Assembly (NCBI RefSeq): GCF_000067205.1
Contig: NC_010170.1
Span: forward strand, 4,526,001-4,590,000
Direction: 5' to 3'
DNA length: 64,000 nucleotides
Source of the DNA: Bordetella petrii
GTDB taxonomy: Bacteria > Pseudomonadota > Gammaproteobacteria > Burkholderiales > Burkholderiaceae_B
Shown here: positions 37,096 through 45,876 of the stretch, in pieces
How the letters are laid out: each line of letters begins with the position of its first letter
How positions within the stretch are numbered: position 1 is the stretch's first letter
Program-made: the position numbers and the translations under genes
The notes under the pieces: model-generated
What the model saw: only the letters and a program-made list of their open reading frames with translations
Databases searched by the model: none
What the model was told of the DNA's origin: nothing

Positions 37096-37123
37096 GCATG
37101 TGCTGACGAATCAGCGAACATGC
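37096..37123 (-). repeat. Nested hairpin element, copy 3
   Basis: Reads GCATGT-GCTGA-CGAA-TCAGC-ga-ACATGC; here both outer (GCATGT/ACATGC) and inner stems pair perfectly. Lies 172 bases upstream of the 36712-36924 gene within the gene-free stretch 36925-37252. Confidence 0.6.
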
Positions 37124-37204
37124 GGGCAGCTTCGTCCGGGGGCCGCGCTGCGTCAGTTGGAAAACGACATTCGGCCCAGCCCGGATTGATGGGCGCAGAG
37201 ACAG

Positions 37205-37225
37205 AAAACCCGCATCGAGTGCGGG
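37205..37225 (-). terminator. Rho-independent terminator
   Basis: Minus strand: CCCGCA, CTCGA loop, TGCGGG, then TTTT. Lies 28 bases after the stop of the 37253-37498 gene. Confidence 0.75.
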
Positions 37226-37252
37226 CTGTCAGGGGGGCGTGGGTGCGTTGGC

Positions 37253-37498
37253 TCACTCGGTCGTGTCGCCCAGGACATGCTGCTTCCACAGGGCGAATGC
37301 CTCGTCCTGTCCCAGTTCGGCCAGGACCACAATGGGTTGCGCCTGCCGCGCACGCAGCGAAGCGAAATACGCCTTACGGTCGGCGATGGCCTTGAGATTG
37401 ATGCCATCGATGAACAGCAGTTTGCCGCCCTTGATGAACAGCACCTTGTTGCCAAGGTCGCGCTCGAACGCGGCTCGTACTTTCTCCGGTTGTTGCAT
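37253..37498 (-). CDS. Small hypothetical ICE protein
   Basis: 81 aa, basic and soluble (VLFIKGGKLLFIDGINLKAI in the middle). ATG 37498 with AGGAAA upstream was chosen because a perfect leader hairpin (GCCGAAGG/CCTTCGGC, 37562-37585) lies outside it. Function unknown. Confidence 0.62.
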   Translation of the reverse strand: MQQPEKVRAAFERDLGNKVLFIKGGKLLFIDGINLKAIADRKAYFASLRARQAQPIVVLAELGQDEAFALWKQHVLGDTTE

Positions 37499-38021
37499 GC
37501 GTCGGTTTCCTGTTGCTGTGGCCGGCCGTTGGCTCGGAACGTTGATCGGCGAGATGAAGATGCCGAAGGCTCGCTGACCTTCGGCTCGGGAGGAAATAAC
37601 CACCCGTGGGCTGTTGCAGGCCCGGTCGTCGCTAGAACCGTCTGCTCATCAGCAATCACACCCGGCCCATGTCGTGGCTGGGGCCGGCATCGTCTGGCGC
37701 ACATCCGCGCACAAAGGGAGCCCGTTTTTGCGCCGGTGGGCACCGGCACCGAATACCGCTGACCACAAAGGGTCTCCGGGTGGCTCGCGCTGCCTGGTAA
37801 GCCATCGGGGGACCCTTCGCAGTGGGCGGGAGAAACACAGACCAGCAGAACACGCGGGAGACGGTTCGCGGAAAAGCTACCTTCAGGTCCCGCAGCCGGG
37901 GACGGCTGGGCGGGACGCGCACACGGACAAGAAGGTGTTGCGCGCTGGGCGACCCGCAGGGGCGTGCGGGACACGGGCCACGCCTTTGAAACAGGGCGCG
38001 GCCCACGGGAAACGGAGTCAG
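37499..38021. other. 523-base stretch without a supported gene
   Basis: Apart from the leader hairpin at 37562-37585, only weak open frames occur, antisense or without ribosome sites. It separates the accessory genes from topB and probably carries the topB terminator and the promoter of the 37253-37498 gene. Confidence 0.6.
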
Positions 38022-40034
38022 TCAGGCGCCTTTGCGGCCGCTGCTACGCGAGCGCGAAGCGCCACGCTTGGGCGTACCGGATTCGACCGGCAGCGTGCCT
38101 TTGCAGTCGGGGTAGCGACTGCACGACCAGAATGGGCCGCTCTTGCCGGTGCGCTGGCGCGTCGCTGCGCCGCACTGCGGACATGCTGGCCCATGGGGAA
38201 GCTTGATGGACAGGGACATGCTGCCGTACTGCGCGATCAACTGCGAAATCCAGGCGGCCTGCTTGCTGAGGAATACGTCCAGGGTGAGCTGTCCCGCCTC
38301 GATCATGTCGAGCGCCTGCTCCCACACTGCCGTCGTGCCGGGGTCTGCAATCGCTGCGGGCACGGCGTCGATCAGCGTGAACGCCGCATCCGATGCGCGA
38401 ATGGAGCGCCCCTTCTTCACGATGTAGCCACGGGCGATCAGCACGCTGATGATGTTGGCCCGCGTCGCCTCGGTGCCGATGCCCGTCGTGTCTTTGAGCT
38501 TCTGCTTCAGGCGCGGGTCGGTCACGAAGCGCGCAATGCCCTTCATCGACTTGACCAGTTCGCCCTGGGTGTAGGGCTTGGGCGGCATCGTCTTGAGCGC
38601 CTTGATCTCGACCTCAGCCACCTGGCACGCCAGGCCCCCACGCAGCGGGGGCAGCACCTGGCTGCGCGCCGCGTCGTCGCCGTCCTCATCCGCTTGCGGT
38701 TCGGCCAGCACCAGACGCCAGCCTTTGACGACCACCTGTTTACCGGTGGCCACCAGCATCTGCTGGCCGCAGGAAAACTCAGCCACGGTACGGTCGAACT
38801 CGTGGTGCGGGAGGAACTGCGCCAGGTAATGCGCCCGGATCAGCCGGTACACCGCCAGTTCCTTCTCGCTCAGAGGAGAGAGGTTCGCGGGTTCGAGCGT
38901 CGGAATGATGCCGTGGTGCGCCGTGACCTTGCCGTCGTTCCATGCACGCGAACGCTGGGAGCGGTCGAGCTGGCTCATGATCGGGCGCAGCGACGGATCG
39001 GTCTTGAGCAGGCTGTCCAGGACGGCGGGCACCTCGGCGAACATGCTTTCGGGCAGATAGCCGGAGTCCGAGCGCGGGTAGGTCGTGGCCTTGTGCGTCT
39101 CGTACAGGGCCTGGGCGATCTGCAATGTCTCCTGCACGTCCAGCCCGAGCTGCTTGGAACAGACCTCCTGCAAGGTGCTCAGGTCGAACAACAGTGGCGG
39201 GCCTTCGCGCACGCGCTCGGTCTCGACCGACACCACCTGGGTGTTGTCCGCGACGCGAATCTGCAGCGCCGCCTGCTGGGCGACCGGCTGTTGCAGGCAA
39301 CGACCGGCGTCGTCGGTGCAGCCGTCGGGCGCAACCCACTGCGCGGAGAAAGCCTGACCCTCTGTGGACAGAGACACGTCGATGGCCCAGAACGGCGCCG
39401 ACTTGAAAGCCGCGATTTCGCGGTCGCGATCAACGACCAGCTTCAGGGTCGGGGTCTGGACACGTCCGACCGACAGCACGCCGTCGTAGCCCGCCTGCCG
39501 CCCGAGCAGCGTGAAAAGACGGCTGAGGTTCATGCCCACGAGCCAGTCTGCCCGCGAACGCGCCAGCGCCGAGTAATACATCGGCAGCGTATCGGACGAC
39601 GGTCGCAGCTTGCCGAGCGCGGTGCGGATCGACGCATCGTTGAGCGCCGACAGCCACAAGCGCTCGATGGGACCACGGTAGCCGCACAGGTCGATGATCT
39701 CGCGGGCGATCAGCTCGCCCTCGCGGTCGGCATCGGTGGCGATGACGAGATGGGTCGCCTTCGCCAGAAGCGCCTTGACGACCTTGAATTGCGTGGCGGT
39801 CTTGGGTTTGACCTCGACCCGCCACTGCTGGGGAATGATGGGCAACTGCTCCAGTGACCAGCGCTTGAGCGCCGCGTCATAGACTTCGGGTGCTGCCGCT
39901 TCTACGAGATGGCCGATGCACCAGGTAATCGTGACGCCGGAGCCGCTGAGGCAGCCTTCACCGCGCTGCGTCGCGCCGAGAATCCGGCCAATATCCTTGC
40001 CCTGGGAGGGCTTCTCGCACAAGAACAGCCGCAT
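38022..40034 (-). CDS. topB: DNA topoisomerase III (ICE-encoded)
   Basis: 670 aa. N-terminal TOPRIM (MRLFLCEKPSQGKDIG, ATDADREGELIAREI), the active-site Tyr region TYPRSDSGYLPESM near 325, and a C-terminal four-Cys zinc ribbon (CPQCGAATRQ ... CSRYPDCKGTLPV). Unlinks DNA during ICE replication or transfer; topB is a core gene of ICEclc-type elements, with ssb nearby. Preceded by the 23-bp palindrome at 40239. Confidence 0.95.
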   Translation of the reverse strand: MRLFLCEKPSQGKDIGRILGATQRGEGCLSGSGVTITWCIGHLVEAAAPEVYDAALKRWSLEQLPIIPQQWRVEVKPKTATQFKVVKALLAKATHLVIATDADREGELIAREIIDLCGYRGPIERLWLSALNDASIRTALGKLRPSSDTLPMYYSALARSRADWLVGMNLSRLFTLLGRQAGYDGVLSVGRVQTPTLKLVVDRDREIAAFKSAPFWAIDVSLSTEGQAFSAQWVAPDGCTDDAGRCLQQPVAQQAALQIRVADNTQVVSVETERVREGPPLLFDLSTLQEVCSKQLGLDVQETLQIAQALYETHKATTYPRSDSGYLPESMFAEVPAVLDSLLKTDPSLRPIMSQLDRSQRSRAWNDGKVTAHHGIIPTLEPANLSPLSEKELAVYRLIRAHYLAQFLPHHEFDRTVAEFSCGQQMLVATGKQVVVKGWRLVLAEPQADEDGDDAARSQVLPPLRGGLACQVAEVEIKALKTMPPKPYTQGELVKSMKGIARFVTDPRLKQKLKDTTGIGTEATRANIISVLIARGYIVKKGRSIRASDAAFTLIDAVPAAIADPGTTAVWEQALDMIEAGQLTLDVFLSKQAAWISQLIAQYGSMSLSIKLPHGPACPQCGAATRQRTGKSGPFWSCSRYPDCKGTLPVESGTPKRGASRSRSSGRKGA

Positions 40035-40238
40035 GTCCGTCCATCCGATTTCCGTGGTTCATTGAGTTGCTGGAATCGAGGATGCCGAGCACCGCCAAGG
40101 GCAGCAGCAAACAAGTCGCGAGCGGTGGCGACCTCTTTCACGGGATGGAATGGCTGGGGTGGAGATGGCGTGCAGCCGGGGGGTGCGGGCCGGGAGCCGC
40201 GATTTTCGGGAGCGCGTGGAAGCCGGTGGACGTTGATG

Positions 40239-40261
40239 GAGCTATCCCCTGGGGATAGCTC
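40239..40261. promoter_or_regulatory. 23-bp palindrome, copy 1 (upstream of topB)
   Basis: Perfect 11-bp arms GAGCTATCCCC and GGGGATAGCTC around a single T. Lies in the 269-base gap between ssb and topB, 205 bases before the topB start. Same sequence recurs at 42261 and 42393, so it is probably an operator of an ICE regulator. Confidence 0.65.
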
Positions 40262-40303
40262 GCGGGTGCATGGAGCGGCGAACAGTGGCCGGCTCATACC
40301 GGG

Positions 40304-40744
40304 TCACTTCCTACGCCGCGGCTCTTTTGGCGCAGCCGGTTCCTGGGCGGCCTGGGACTTTGCCTCCGCATCCTGCGGCTTCGGGCTGAGGGTCACGGAC
40401 TCGATGCGAAACGGCAGGATGCCGACGCTGCGCGCGTTGATCTGCCAGGTTTCGCGCGGCTGATCCTCATTGTCCGTCCAGGGTTCGCGCTCCATGCGTC
40501 CGACGACCAGCACGCGCATGCCTTTCTGGTACAGATCCTTCCAGTGTGCGACGTCACGGTGCCAGATTTCCACCGGTGCCCAGAAACCGCCGCGATCCTC
40601 GAAGTCGCCGCCTTTGGTGGGAACGGGGTTGTCGAAGTACACGTTCAGCCGCAGCAAGCGCCGCGGCTCGTCGTTGCCGTTGGGGAACTCCCGGTACTCG
40701 GGCGGTGAGCCAATGTTGCCTTCACCCCAAAAATGCGTGCTCAT
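40304..40744 (-). CDS. ssb: Single-strand DNA-binding protein-like ICE protein
   Basis: 146 aa with an OB-fold pattern (RLLRLNVYFDNP ... APVEIWHRDVAHWKDLYQKGMRVLVVGRMEREPW) and a Lys/Arg-rich tail (EPRRRK) instead of the usual acidic SSB tip. Located beside topB as in ICEclc, where ssb is in the transfer core. Start ATG 40744 after GGAG. Confidence 0.85.
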   Translation of the reverse strand: MSTHFWGEGNIGSPPEYREFPNGNDEPRRLLRLNVYFDNPVPTKGGDFEDRGGFWAPVEIWHRDVAHWKDLYQKGMRVLVVGRMEREPWTDNEDQPRETWQINARSVGILPFRIESVTLSPKPQDAEAKSQAAQEPAAPKEPRRRK

Positions 40745-40817
40745 GTTGCAATCTCCATGGTGGTTGAAATACCCGTGCCGCGTCGGCGTCGGGCGCGTAC
40801 TGGGGTGTCCGATGCCA

Positions 40818-41345
40818 TCACCGATCACGCACTCCAGGTGGGATGGACTTGAGCCGTCGCAGGTAGGCGTCCTCCGCCTTGGCGGCCTTGCTGGCGCACT
40901 CCTGGGCCTGCCTGCCCAAGGTGTGCAACAGGCTGATCTGCATGTTCAGCGTGATGCGTTGAAGCTCGATCGCGTGCAGCTCGGCCAGCAGGTTGACCGG
41001 CGTGCCGGTGCTCGCCATCAATTCCTGCCACAGGGCTACGCCCATGGCTGAGCGGTCGTGCTTGCGCCAGCGCAAAAACGCCGTGCCTGCGCCCGTGGTC
41101 TGCTGGGCCAACTCCACGGGCAGTAGGTGGAAGGGATGCCCGACTGCCTGTTGCAGCACCTGCCGCTGCGCCATGTCAATCAACTCGTCGCGCATGGCGA
41201 AACACTGACTGGCCCAGGTCTCAAGATCCCCCTTACCCTTAAAAGGCTTTAAAAGGCCTTTTAGAGAGGCAGCGTGTTCCAGCTTCATGAAGGCTGCCTG
41301 TTGCAGGCCCTGGAAGTAGCGGGGTTCGCGGTTCGGATCGCTCAT
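40818..41345 (-). CDS. DUF3158 family ICE protein
   Basis: 175 aa, largely helical and soluble. Matches DUF3158 by features and place between the PFL_4669 gene and ssb; function unknown. Start overlaps the upstream stop by ATGA. Confidence 0.8.
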   Translation of the reverse strand: MSDPNREPRYFQGLQQAAFMKLEHAASLKGLLKPFKGKGDLETWASQCFAMRDELIDMAQRQVLQQAVGHPFHLLPVELAQQTTGAGTAFLRWRKHDRSAMGVALWQELMASTGTPVNLLAELHAIELQRITLNMQISLLHTLGRQAQECASKAAKAEDAYLRRLKSIPPGVRDR

Positions 41346-42142
41346 GCCTGCTCGTCCTCGACCTCGCCGGCGCTGACTTCGGGTGCTGCGTCAGTGGCGG
41401 GCTCGTCGGTGGTGGCCGCGTCGTTGGGGGCAGGCGCTGCAGCAGGACTCTGAGCACGCTGTTGCAGGCCACGGCGCACGATGGGCGGCGCGAACTTCGA
41501 GCGGCGCGTGCCTTCCAGCACGTCCTGGGGCAGTTCGCCGAATTTCTCCAACGCCGCCCGTGCTGCGGCGTTCTTTGACACGAAATCGTCGCGCGTGCAG
41601 CCCGAATAGCGGTATTGCTGGGCCAGCGAAAACAGGCTGCGCAGTGCATGGGCGCCCTCGTTAAGCCAGCGCTCCAAGGTGCTGCGGTCGATGAGCGCCG
41701 TGTGGTGGGCGAGGATCAGTTTGCGGGCGATGTCGTCGTAGTCGGCCAGCAGATAGACGGCGGCAAAGCCGAGCTGCGCATTGACGAACAGCGGCAACTT
41801 GACGGGCTGCACGTTAAGGTTCTCGCCCAGGCTGAGTGCCGGCGGCACGCTCGCCAGTGCCTGATCCACCTGCTCGCGCAGCGATTGCAGCGTGGTCTTG
41901 GTCTGGTCGAGCTTGGCCTCGATGCGCAGCATCCACCAATCCGAGTACGGGTCGTCCTGCTCCGAACCGCGCCGCATCTTGTTCATTTGGGCGATGTAGC
42001 CGTTCAGGCCGACGATGCCCGGTCGCCCCTCGGCGGCGGCACGGCCATGCCAGATGCGCGAGGCGTGGTGCGTGTGAAGCGTCAGCGACATCGCGCTGCG
42101 CAGGGAGCCGAGATTCAGTTGCAGAGGTTCATTGGTTGCCAT
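41342..42142 (-). CDS. ICE protein TIGR03761/PFL_4669
   Basis: 266 aa. N-terminal LGSLRSAMSLTLHTHHASRIWHGR and KMRRGSEQDDPYSDWWMLRIE are family hallmarks. C-terminus Ala/Pro/Glu-rich. Core ICE gene of unknown function. Two 23-bp palindromes lie in its 317-base upstream gap (42143-42459), which carries no gene. Confidence 0.87.
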   Translation of the reverse strand: MATNEPLQLNLGSLRSAMSLTLHTHHASRIWHGRAAAEGRPGIVGLNGYIAQMNKMRRGSEQDDPYSDWWMLRIEAKLDQTKTTLQSLREQVDQALASVPPALSLGENLNVQPVKLPLFVNAQLGFAAVYLLADYDDIARKLILAHHTALIDRSTLERWLNEGAHALRSLFSLAQQYRYSGCTRDDFVSKNAAARAALEKFGELPQDVLEGTRRSKFAPPIVRRGLQQRAQSPAAAPAPNDAATTDEPATDAAPEVSAGEVEDEQA

Positions 42143-42260
42143 GGTGTCCGCTCGTTGTGGGAAAAGGAGCGGTCAGCTTCGGCAGGAAGCGGAAGGCAGT
42201 CAGTCAACAAACCGAAACCAGCCAGACCCCGGTTCAGCGCGTGGTGGCCGCATGCGGCGC

Positions 42261-42283
42261 GAGCTATCCCCAGGGGATAGCTC
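42261..42283. promoter_or_regulatory. 23-bp palindrome, copy 2
   Basis: Perfect arms GAGCTATCCCC and GGGGATAGCTC around A; 119 bases before the PFL_4669 gene start. Confidence 0.65.
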
Positions 42284-42392
42284 CATGGAGCGCCAACGAA
42301 CGCTGCACGTCGGGATCAGGACGGGCAACGCCGCTGCTGCGGCAGATGTTCGATGTCAGGTCTGCGACTGCACAGCATCCGCCCCAACGGTG

Positions 42393-42415
42393 GAACTATC
42401 CCCAGGGGATAGCTC
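42393..42415. promoter_or_regulatory. 23-bp palindrome, copy 3
   Basis: Arms GAACTATCCCC and GGGGATAGCTC around A (one mismatch to the other copies); 132 bases upstream of copy 2 and 45 bases after the STY4528 gene stop. Confidence 0.6.
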
Positions 42416-42459
42416 TATTGGCATCCATGGGTGTCCACTTCACCGCCTTGCCAGCCTGC

Positions 42460-43704
42460 TCACTTTCTGGCGAGCAGATCTCGAAGCCGCTCGATGTGCT
42501 GCCTGGCGACTTCTGGTGGCACCGGCTTACCCTGCGTTTGGGCCGGCGGTGCGGGTGGTGGCCGTTCGTTTGGTTGAGTGGGTGCCGGTGGCGGGTCTTT
42601 CTTTGCCCAGGCATTGAACTCACCGTGGATGGCCCGCTGGATGATGCCGAACAGATACCCTGCGGGATTGCGGATGCCGTGGTTGCTACAACGCGCGGCC
42701 CATTCGTCCAGCACGTCCTGCCTCAGCGAGGCATCAACCTGCTGCAATGCCACCTTGGCACCCGCCTGCTGTTCCGCCTTCAGTTGCGCAAAGCGCTTGG
42801 GCCATTGCAGATCGCCCAGCGCGCGCGCCTGCGCAGTAGTACGTATTTCATTAATACAACTACTACGTACTGTACGGGCCTGCTTCGGATTCCGAAGAGA
42901 GACGTCTGGCGCGGGTTTCGACCCTGCTTCGGAATCCGTAGAGGGGCGTTCGCCATTCCGAAGAAGGCTCGGAGCCCCTTCTTCGGAGTCGTGAATGGCG
43001 TCTTCCTGTGGATAACTATCGCTGGCCGTGAGGTCCTGCTTGGCGAGACGTTCGGCCATCACCTGCAACCGTGACGGGAGGGTGCGTCCGGCCAGTAATG
43101 GGTCTTCACCGATTTCCTTGAGCGTGTGCAGGCCCACGATCTGCACGGCCTTGGCAGAATGGCCGAGCGCCTGGCTGACGAGTTGCAGGTAGTCCGGGTC
43201 GAGCTGCATGGCCTCGAACGGTGTCAAGGGTTCGTCGTGCAGCACGTACAGATTGCCGAGGATGCGGCCGGTTTTGGGGTCACGCCGTCGCCGAACCAGG
43301 CTCAGCCAGCGAGTCAGGCGCATCAGTGTCAGCGCCCGTGCCACGGTTTCATGCGAGGCCTGGCCTGCGCAGGGCATGGACGCCAGCCAGGGCCGCAACT
43401 GCTCGTAGGTGGGAAATGCGGTTACGCCATCGTCGTTGAGCATCAGCCGGAACACTTGCCAGGCGTTTCGTTCCAGCGGCGTCAAGCGACGGTCGAGGAA
43501 CAACTTGCGTGGCACCGTCTCGTGCCGGTTGCCACTGAACAGGAAAGCATCGCCGGAGGTGGGCGTGGGCGACTGTGCCGGTGTAGACGCAGGTGCGCTG
43601 GGGGCGGGCTTGGGCACAAGGTCTTTTAGCGCAGCATCGAACAGCTCTGCGAGTGCGATGGGGCCTTGGCGTAGGGCTCGTGGTGCGGTGTCGTCCACGG
43701 CCAT
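42460..43704 (-). CDS. STY4528-type pathogenicity-island replication protein
   Basis: 414 aa. A helix-turn-helix-like N-terminal half (LTPLERNAWQVFRLMLNDDG ... YEQLRPWL ... SHETVARALTLMRLTRWL) and a Pro-rich C-terminus (about 365-395). STY4528 proteins are the candidate replication initiators of SPI-7/ICE-type islands. Four bases separate it from the DUF2857 gene stop region, so it likely ends the alpA operon. Confidence 0.83.
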   Translation of the reverse strand: MAVDDTAPRALRQGPIALAELFDAALKDLVPKPAPSAPASTPAQSPTPTSGDAFLFSGNRHETVPRKLFLDRRLTPLERNAWQVFRLMLNDDGVTAFPTYEQLRPWLASMPCAGQASHETVARALTLMRLTRWLSLVRRRRDPKTGRILGNLYVLHDEPLTPFEAMQLDPDYLQLVSQALGHSAKAVQIVGLHTLKEIGEDPLLAGRTLPSRLQVMAERLAKQDLTASDSYPQEDAIHDSEEGAPSLLRNGERPSTDSEAGSKPAPDVSLRNPKQARTVRSSCINEIRTTAQARALGDLQWPKRFAQLKAEQQAGAKVALQQVDASLRQDVLDEWAARCSNHGIRNPAGYLFGIIQRAIHGEFNAWAKKDPPPAPTQPNERPPPAPPAQTQGKPVPPEVARQHIERLRDLLARK

Positions 43705-43707
43705 GAC

Positions 43708-44268
43708 TCAAGCCAGTCCCTGATCGACCCAGCTCTTGATCGAGGCCCAGACCACCGACAGAGGCAGCGACATGCCTTCGGCCAAGTCCATGGCGGCATC
43801 GAGGATGGAAGTTTCGTCTTCGAGATCGACGGTCCTGCTGTTGGTCACGGCCTTCCATTGCCGCCACAGCTCCGTGTCCTGCTCCTCGTCCAGCACGGGG
43901 TGCCGACCCTTCCGTTTGGGCAGACCAAGGATTTCACGGCGAAGAGCCACTTCCTGATGCGTCAAGCCATAGAACTTGCTGACCATCTCCGTGCTCGCGC
44001 CCAGCCTGAGCATGCGATCGACTGTGGCGATTTCCTTCTCCACATCCTGCGCCTGCTGGAGCAGCCGCCGCAGCACTTCGCGGTTGACCGTCACTGAGCA
44101 CCAGGAGACGTTGGCGTTGGCCAGCACGCTGATCAGCGCGGGATGCTTGAGGGCGTCCAGCTCTGCCTCGCCAAACCCCATCAGCTTGCAGCGGCGCAGT
44201 TGCCCATTGCGCAGGTCATAGAGGGCCTGGGCGATGACAGCCTGGTTGAGTGGGTGTGCTGTGGACAT
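43708..44268 (-). CDS. bisC: DUF2857 protein, BisC-like transcription activator subunit
   Basis: 186 aa, helical, with a predicted helix-turn-helix (VSKFYGLTHQEVALRREILG). DUF2857 at this place in ICEclc corresponds, as I recall, to BisC, which resembles FlhC and acts with BisD to switch on the transfer-competence regulon. Follows the parB-like gene by 15 bases. The symbol is by synteny. Confidence 0.72.
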   Translation of the reverse strand: MSTAHPLNQAVIAQALYDLRNGQLRRCKLMGFGEAELDALKHPALISVLANANVSWCSVTVNREVLRRLLQQAQDVEKEIATVDRMLRLGASTEMVSKFYGLTHQEVALRREILGLPKRKGRHPVLDEEQDTELWRQWKAVTNSRTVDLEDETSILDAAMDLAEGMSLPLSVVWASIKSWVDQGLA

Positions 44269-44283
44269 GCTGGCCTCCCTCGC

Positions 44284-45876
44284 TTAGGTTCCAGAGTCCG
44301 CAGCGCCGGCTTCGAGATCGAGCAGGCGGCGGGCCAGTCGCAGCAGGCGGAACAGCTTGACCAGCGCGGTGTCGCTCAATCTTCGGGTTACGTCGCCCTG
44401 GCCGTACAGCAGCGCCGGCAGGTCGATGACGACTTGCCCGTTGTCCAGACCGACGTCGGCGGGCTGCTGACCGGCCAGGCAAGCCAACAGCGTATGGACG
44501 GCACGGCCCTTTGGCGCCAGGCTTGAGGTATGGGCACGGCAGGCGAAGCCGATACCGTCTGGGCGGTCATCGATGCACTCGCCCAGGTCTGCCTCGACCG
44601 CAATCTCGCGGGCGAACTGCGCGACGTGGATGCGCAGGTGCTCGGGTGTGTCCAGGCCGGGGGCGATGTACCAGACATCCGAGATCGGATAGAGCCCGCC
44701 AGCCTGCACCGGGATGGACTGCAAGACGTTCGCCGAGAAGTCGCGCGGCAGTGCATCGCCCAACTGGTCGGCGACCATGCGCTGGATGGACTCAAGCCGT
44801 TCGGTTGTCGGCGCCGGGGAGACGATGTGCTCTTGAAGCAGGCTGCCATCCGTGTCGCTTTTGCCCGTTGATGGCGTTGCCGCAGGCTTCGCGGCGGGTG
44901 GCGCGGTATCGACAGGTGGGCGCGCGATGGCCTCTGGCTCTGGCAAGGCAGGCGGTGTCGAGGGCGGCGTCGGCTCGCTGACCAAGGCACGCTGGCGGCT
45001 CTCGGATTCGGTCATGTCCAGAGCGAGCACGTCGTAATCGACGTCCAGCAATTCGGCCATCTGGCCGATCAGCTCGTCCTGTACGCGCTGCGTAGAGAAC
45101 TCGTCGGCCTGGACATCGAATTGCGACAGCACTTCCTGAAAGAACTCGTCGAAGTCCTGAACCAGTGAGCGGCCTTTGGCGTAATGCTCCCAGGTGCGCT
45201 CGCAGGCCTTGCGCATGACCGACAACCGCTCGACCTGGTGACGCCCCAGGCCGGCGTAGAGCACGGTCGGGATTGCGGGCAGCAGGTAGCGTACGGCGTC
45301 GGCCATCCGGCTGATGTGCGACTGCTGCACGGGGTATCCGTCGGCGGCCAGGCGGCGAGCCAGCTCGGACTGGCTCAGGGTGGAGCGGATTTCCAGTTCG
45401 TAGAACTCGCGCGCTTTCTCGACGCCCAAAGCGCGCTCGATGAAGGTGAGGCCACCGCGCAGTTCGTTTTCCGCAAGATGCCCGGTGAGCGCGACGATCT
45501 CACCACGCTCGGGCCACGGGCGGAACAGGCATGAGACCCGAAAAAAGCGTTCGTCCTTGGTCTCCGACCAGAGTTCGCGCAGGATTGCCAGTCGCGTGTT
45601 GCCGCCATTGCGGATGATGTAGTGATCGTCGCCGGGCCGCCGGGTGATGGCCGGAGCCGCGTCCAGGCCACGCTCGCGGATGGATGCCTTGATTTCCTCG
45701 TACACCGGATTGCGCTTCTTGCGCGGGTCGTGGTCGTAGGGGTGCAACTGGTCGAGCGTCACGACCATGGGCGTGTCGGCGATCGGGTCGCTCAAGGTCG
45801 TTGCTGACGGGCCGCTGCGCTCGAACCCGGACGCAAGCAGTTTGCCGGCCATCTGCTGGGAGGTGATCTCAGTCAT
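44284..45876 (-). CDS. bisD: ParB-family ICE protein (TIGR03764), BisD-like
   Basis: 530 aa. N-terminal ParB/sulfiredoxin domain (LHPYDHDPRKKRN ... NGGNTRLAILREL ... LTGHLAENELRGGLTFIE) and a KorB/HTH region (LSQSELARRLAADGYPVQQSHISRM). C-terminal half is specific to the ICE family. Annotated as parB in PFGI-1 islands; the ICEclc homologue is, as I recall, the BisD half of the BisDC activator. Starts within the last codons of shi after GGAGG. Confidence 0.83.
   Translation of the reverse strand: MTEITSQQMAGKLLASGFERSGPSATTLSDPIADTPMVVTLDQLHPYDHDPRKKRNPVYEEIKASIRERGLDAAPAITRRPGDDHYIIRNGGNTRLAILRELWSETKDERFFRVSCLFRPWPERGEIVALTGHLAENELRGGLTFIERALGVEKAREFYELEIRSTLSQSELARRLAADGYPVQQSHISRMADAVRYLLPAIPTVLYAGLGRHQVERLSVMRKACERTWEHYAKGRSLVQDFDEFFQEVLSQFDVQADEFSTQRVQDELIGQMAELLDVDYDVLALDMTESESRQRALVSEPTPPSTPPALPEPEAIARPPVDTAPPAAKPAATPSTGKSDTDGSLLQEHIVSPAPTTERLESIQRMVADQLGDALPRDFSANVLQSIPVQAGGLYPISDVWYIAPGLDTPEHLRIHVAQFAREIAVEADLGECIDDRPDGIGFACRAHTSSLAPKGRAVHTLLACLAGQQPADVGLDNGQVVIDLPALLYGQGDVTRRLSDTALVKLFRLLRLARRLLDLEAGAADSGT

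Noticed and set aside
37614..39857. 747-aa plus-strand open frame
   Set aside because: Antisense to topB, which has full topoisomerase III motifs on the minus strand.
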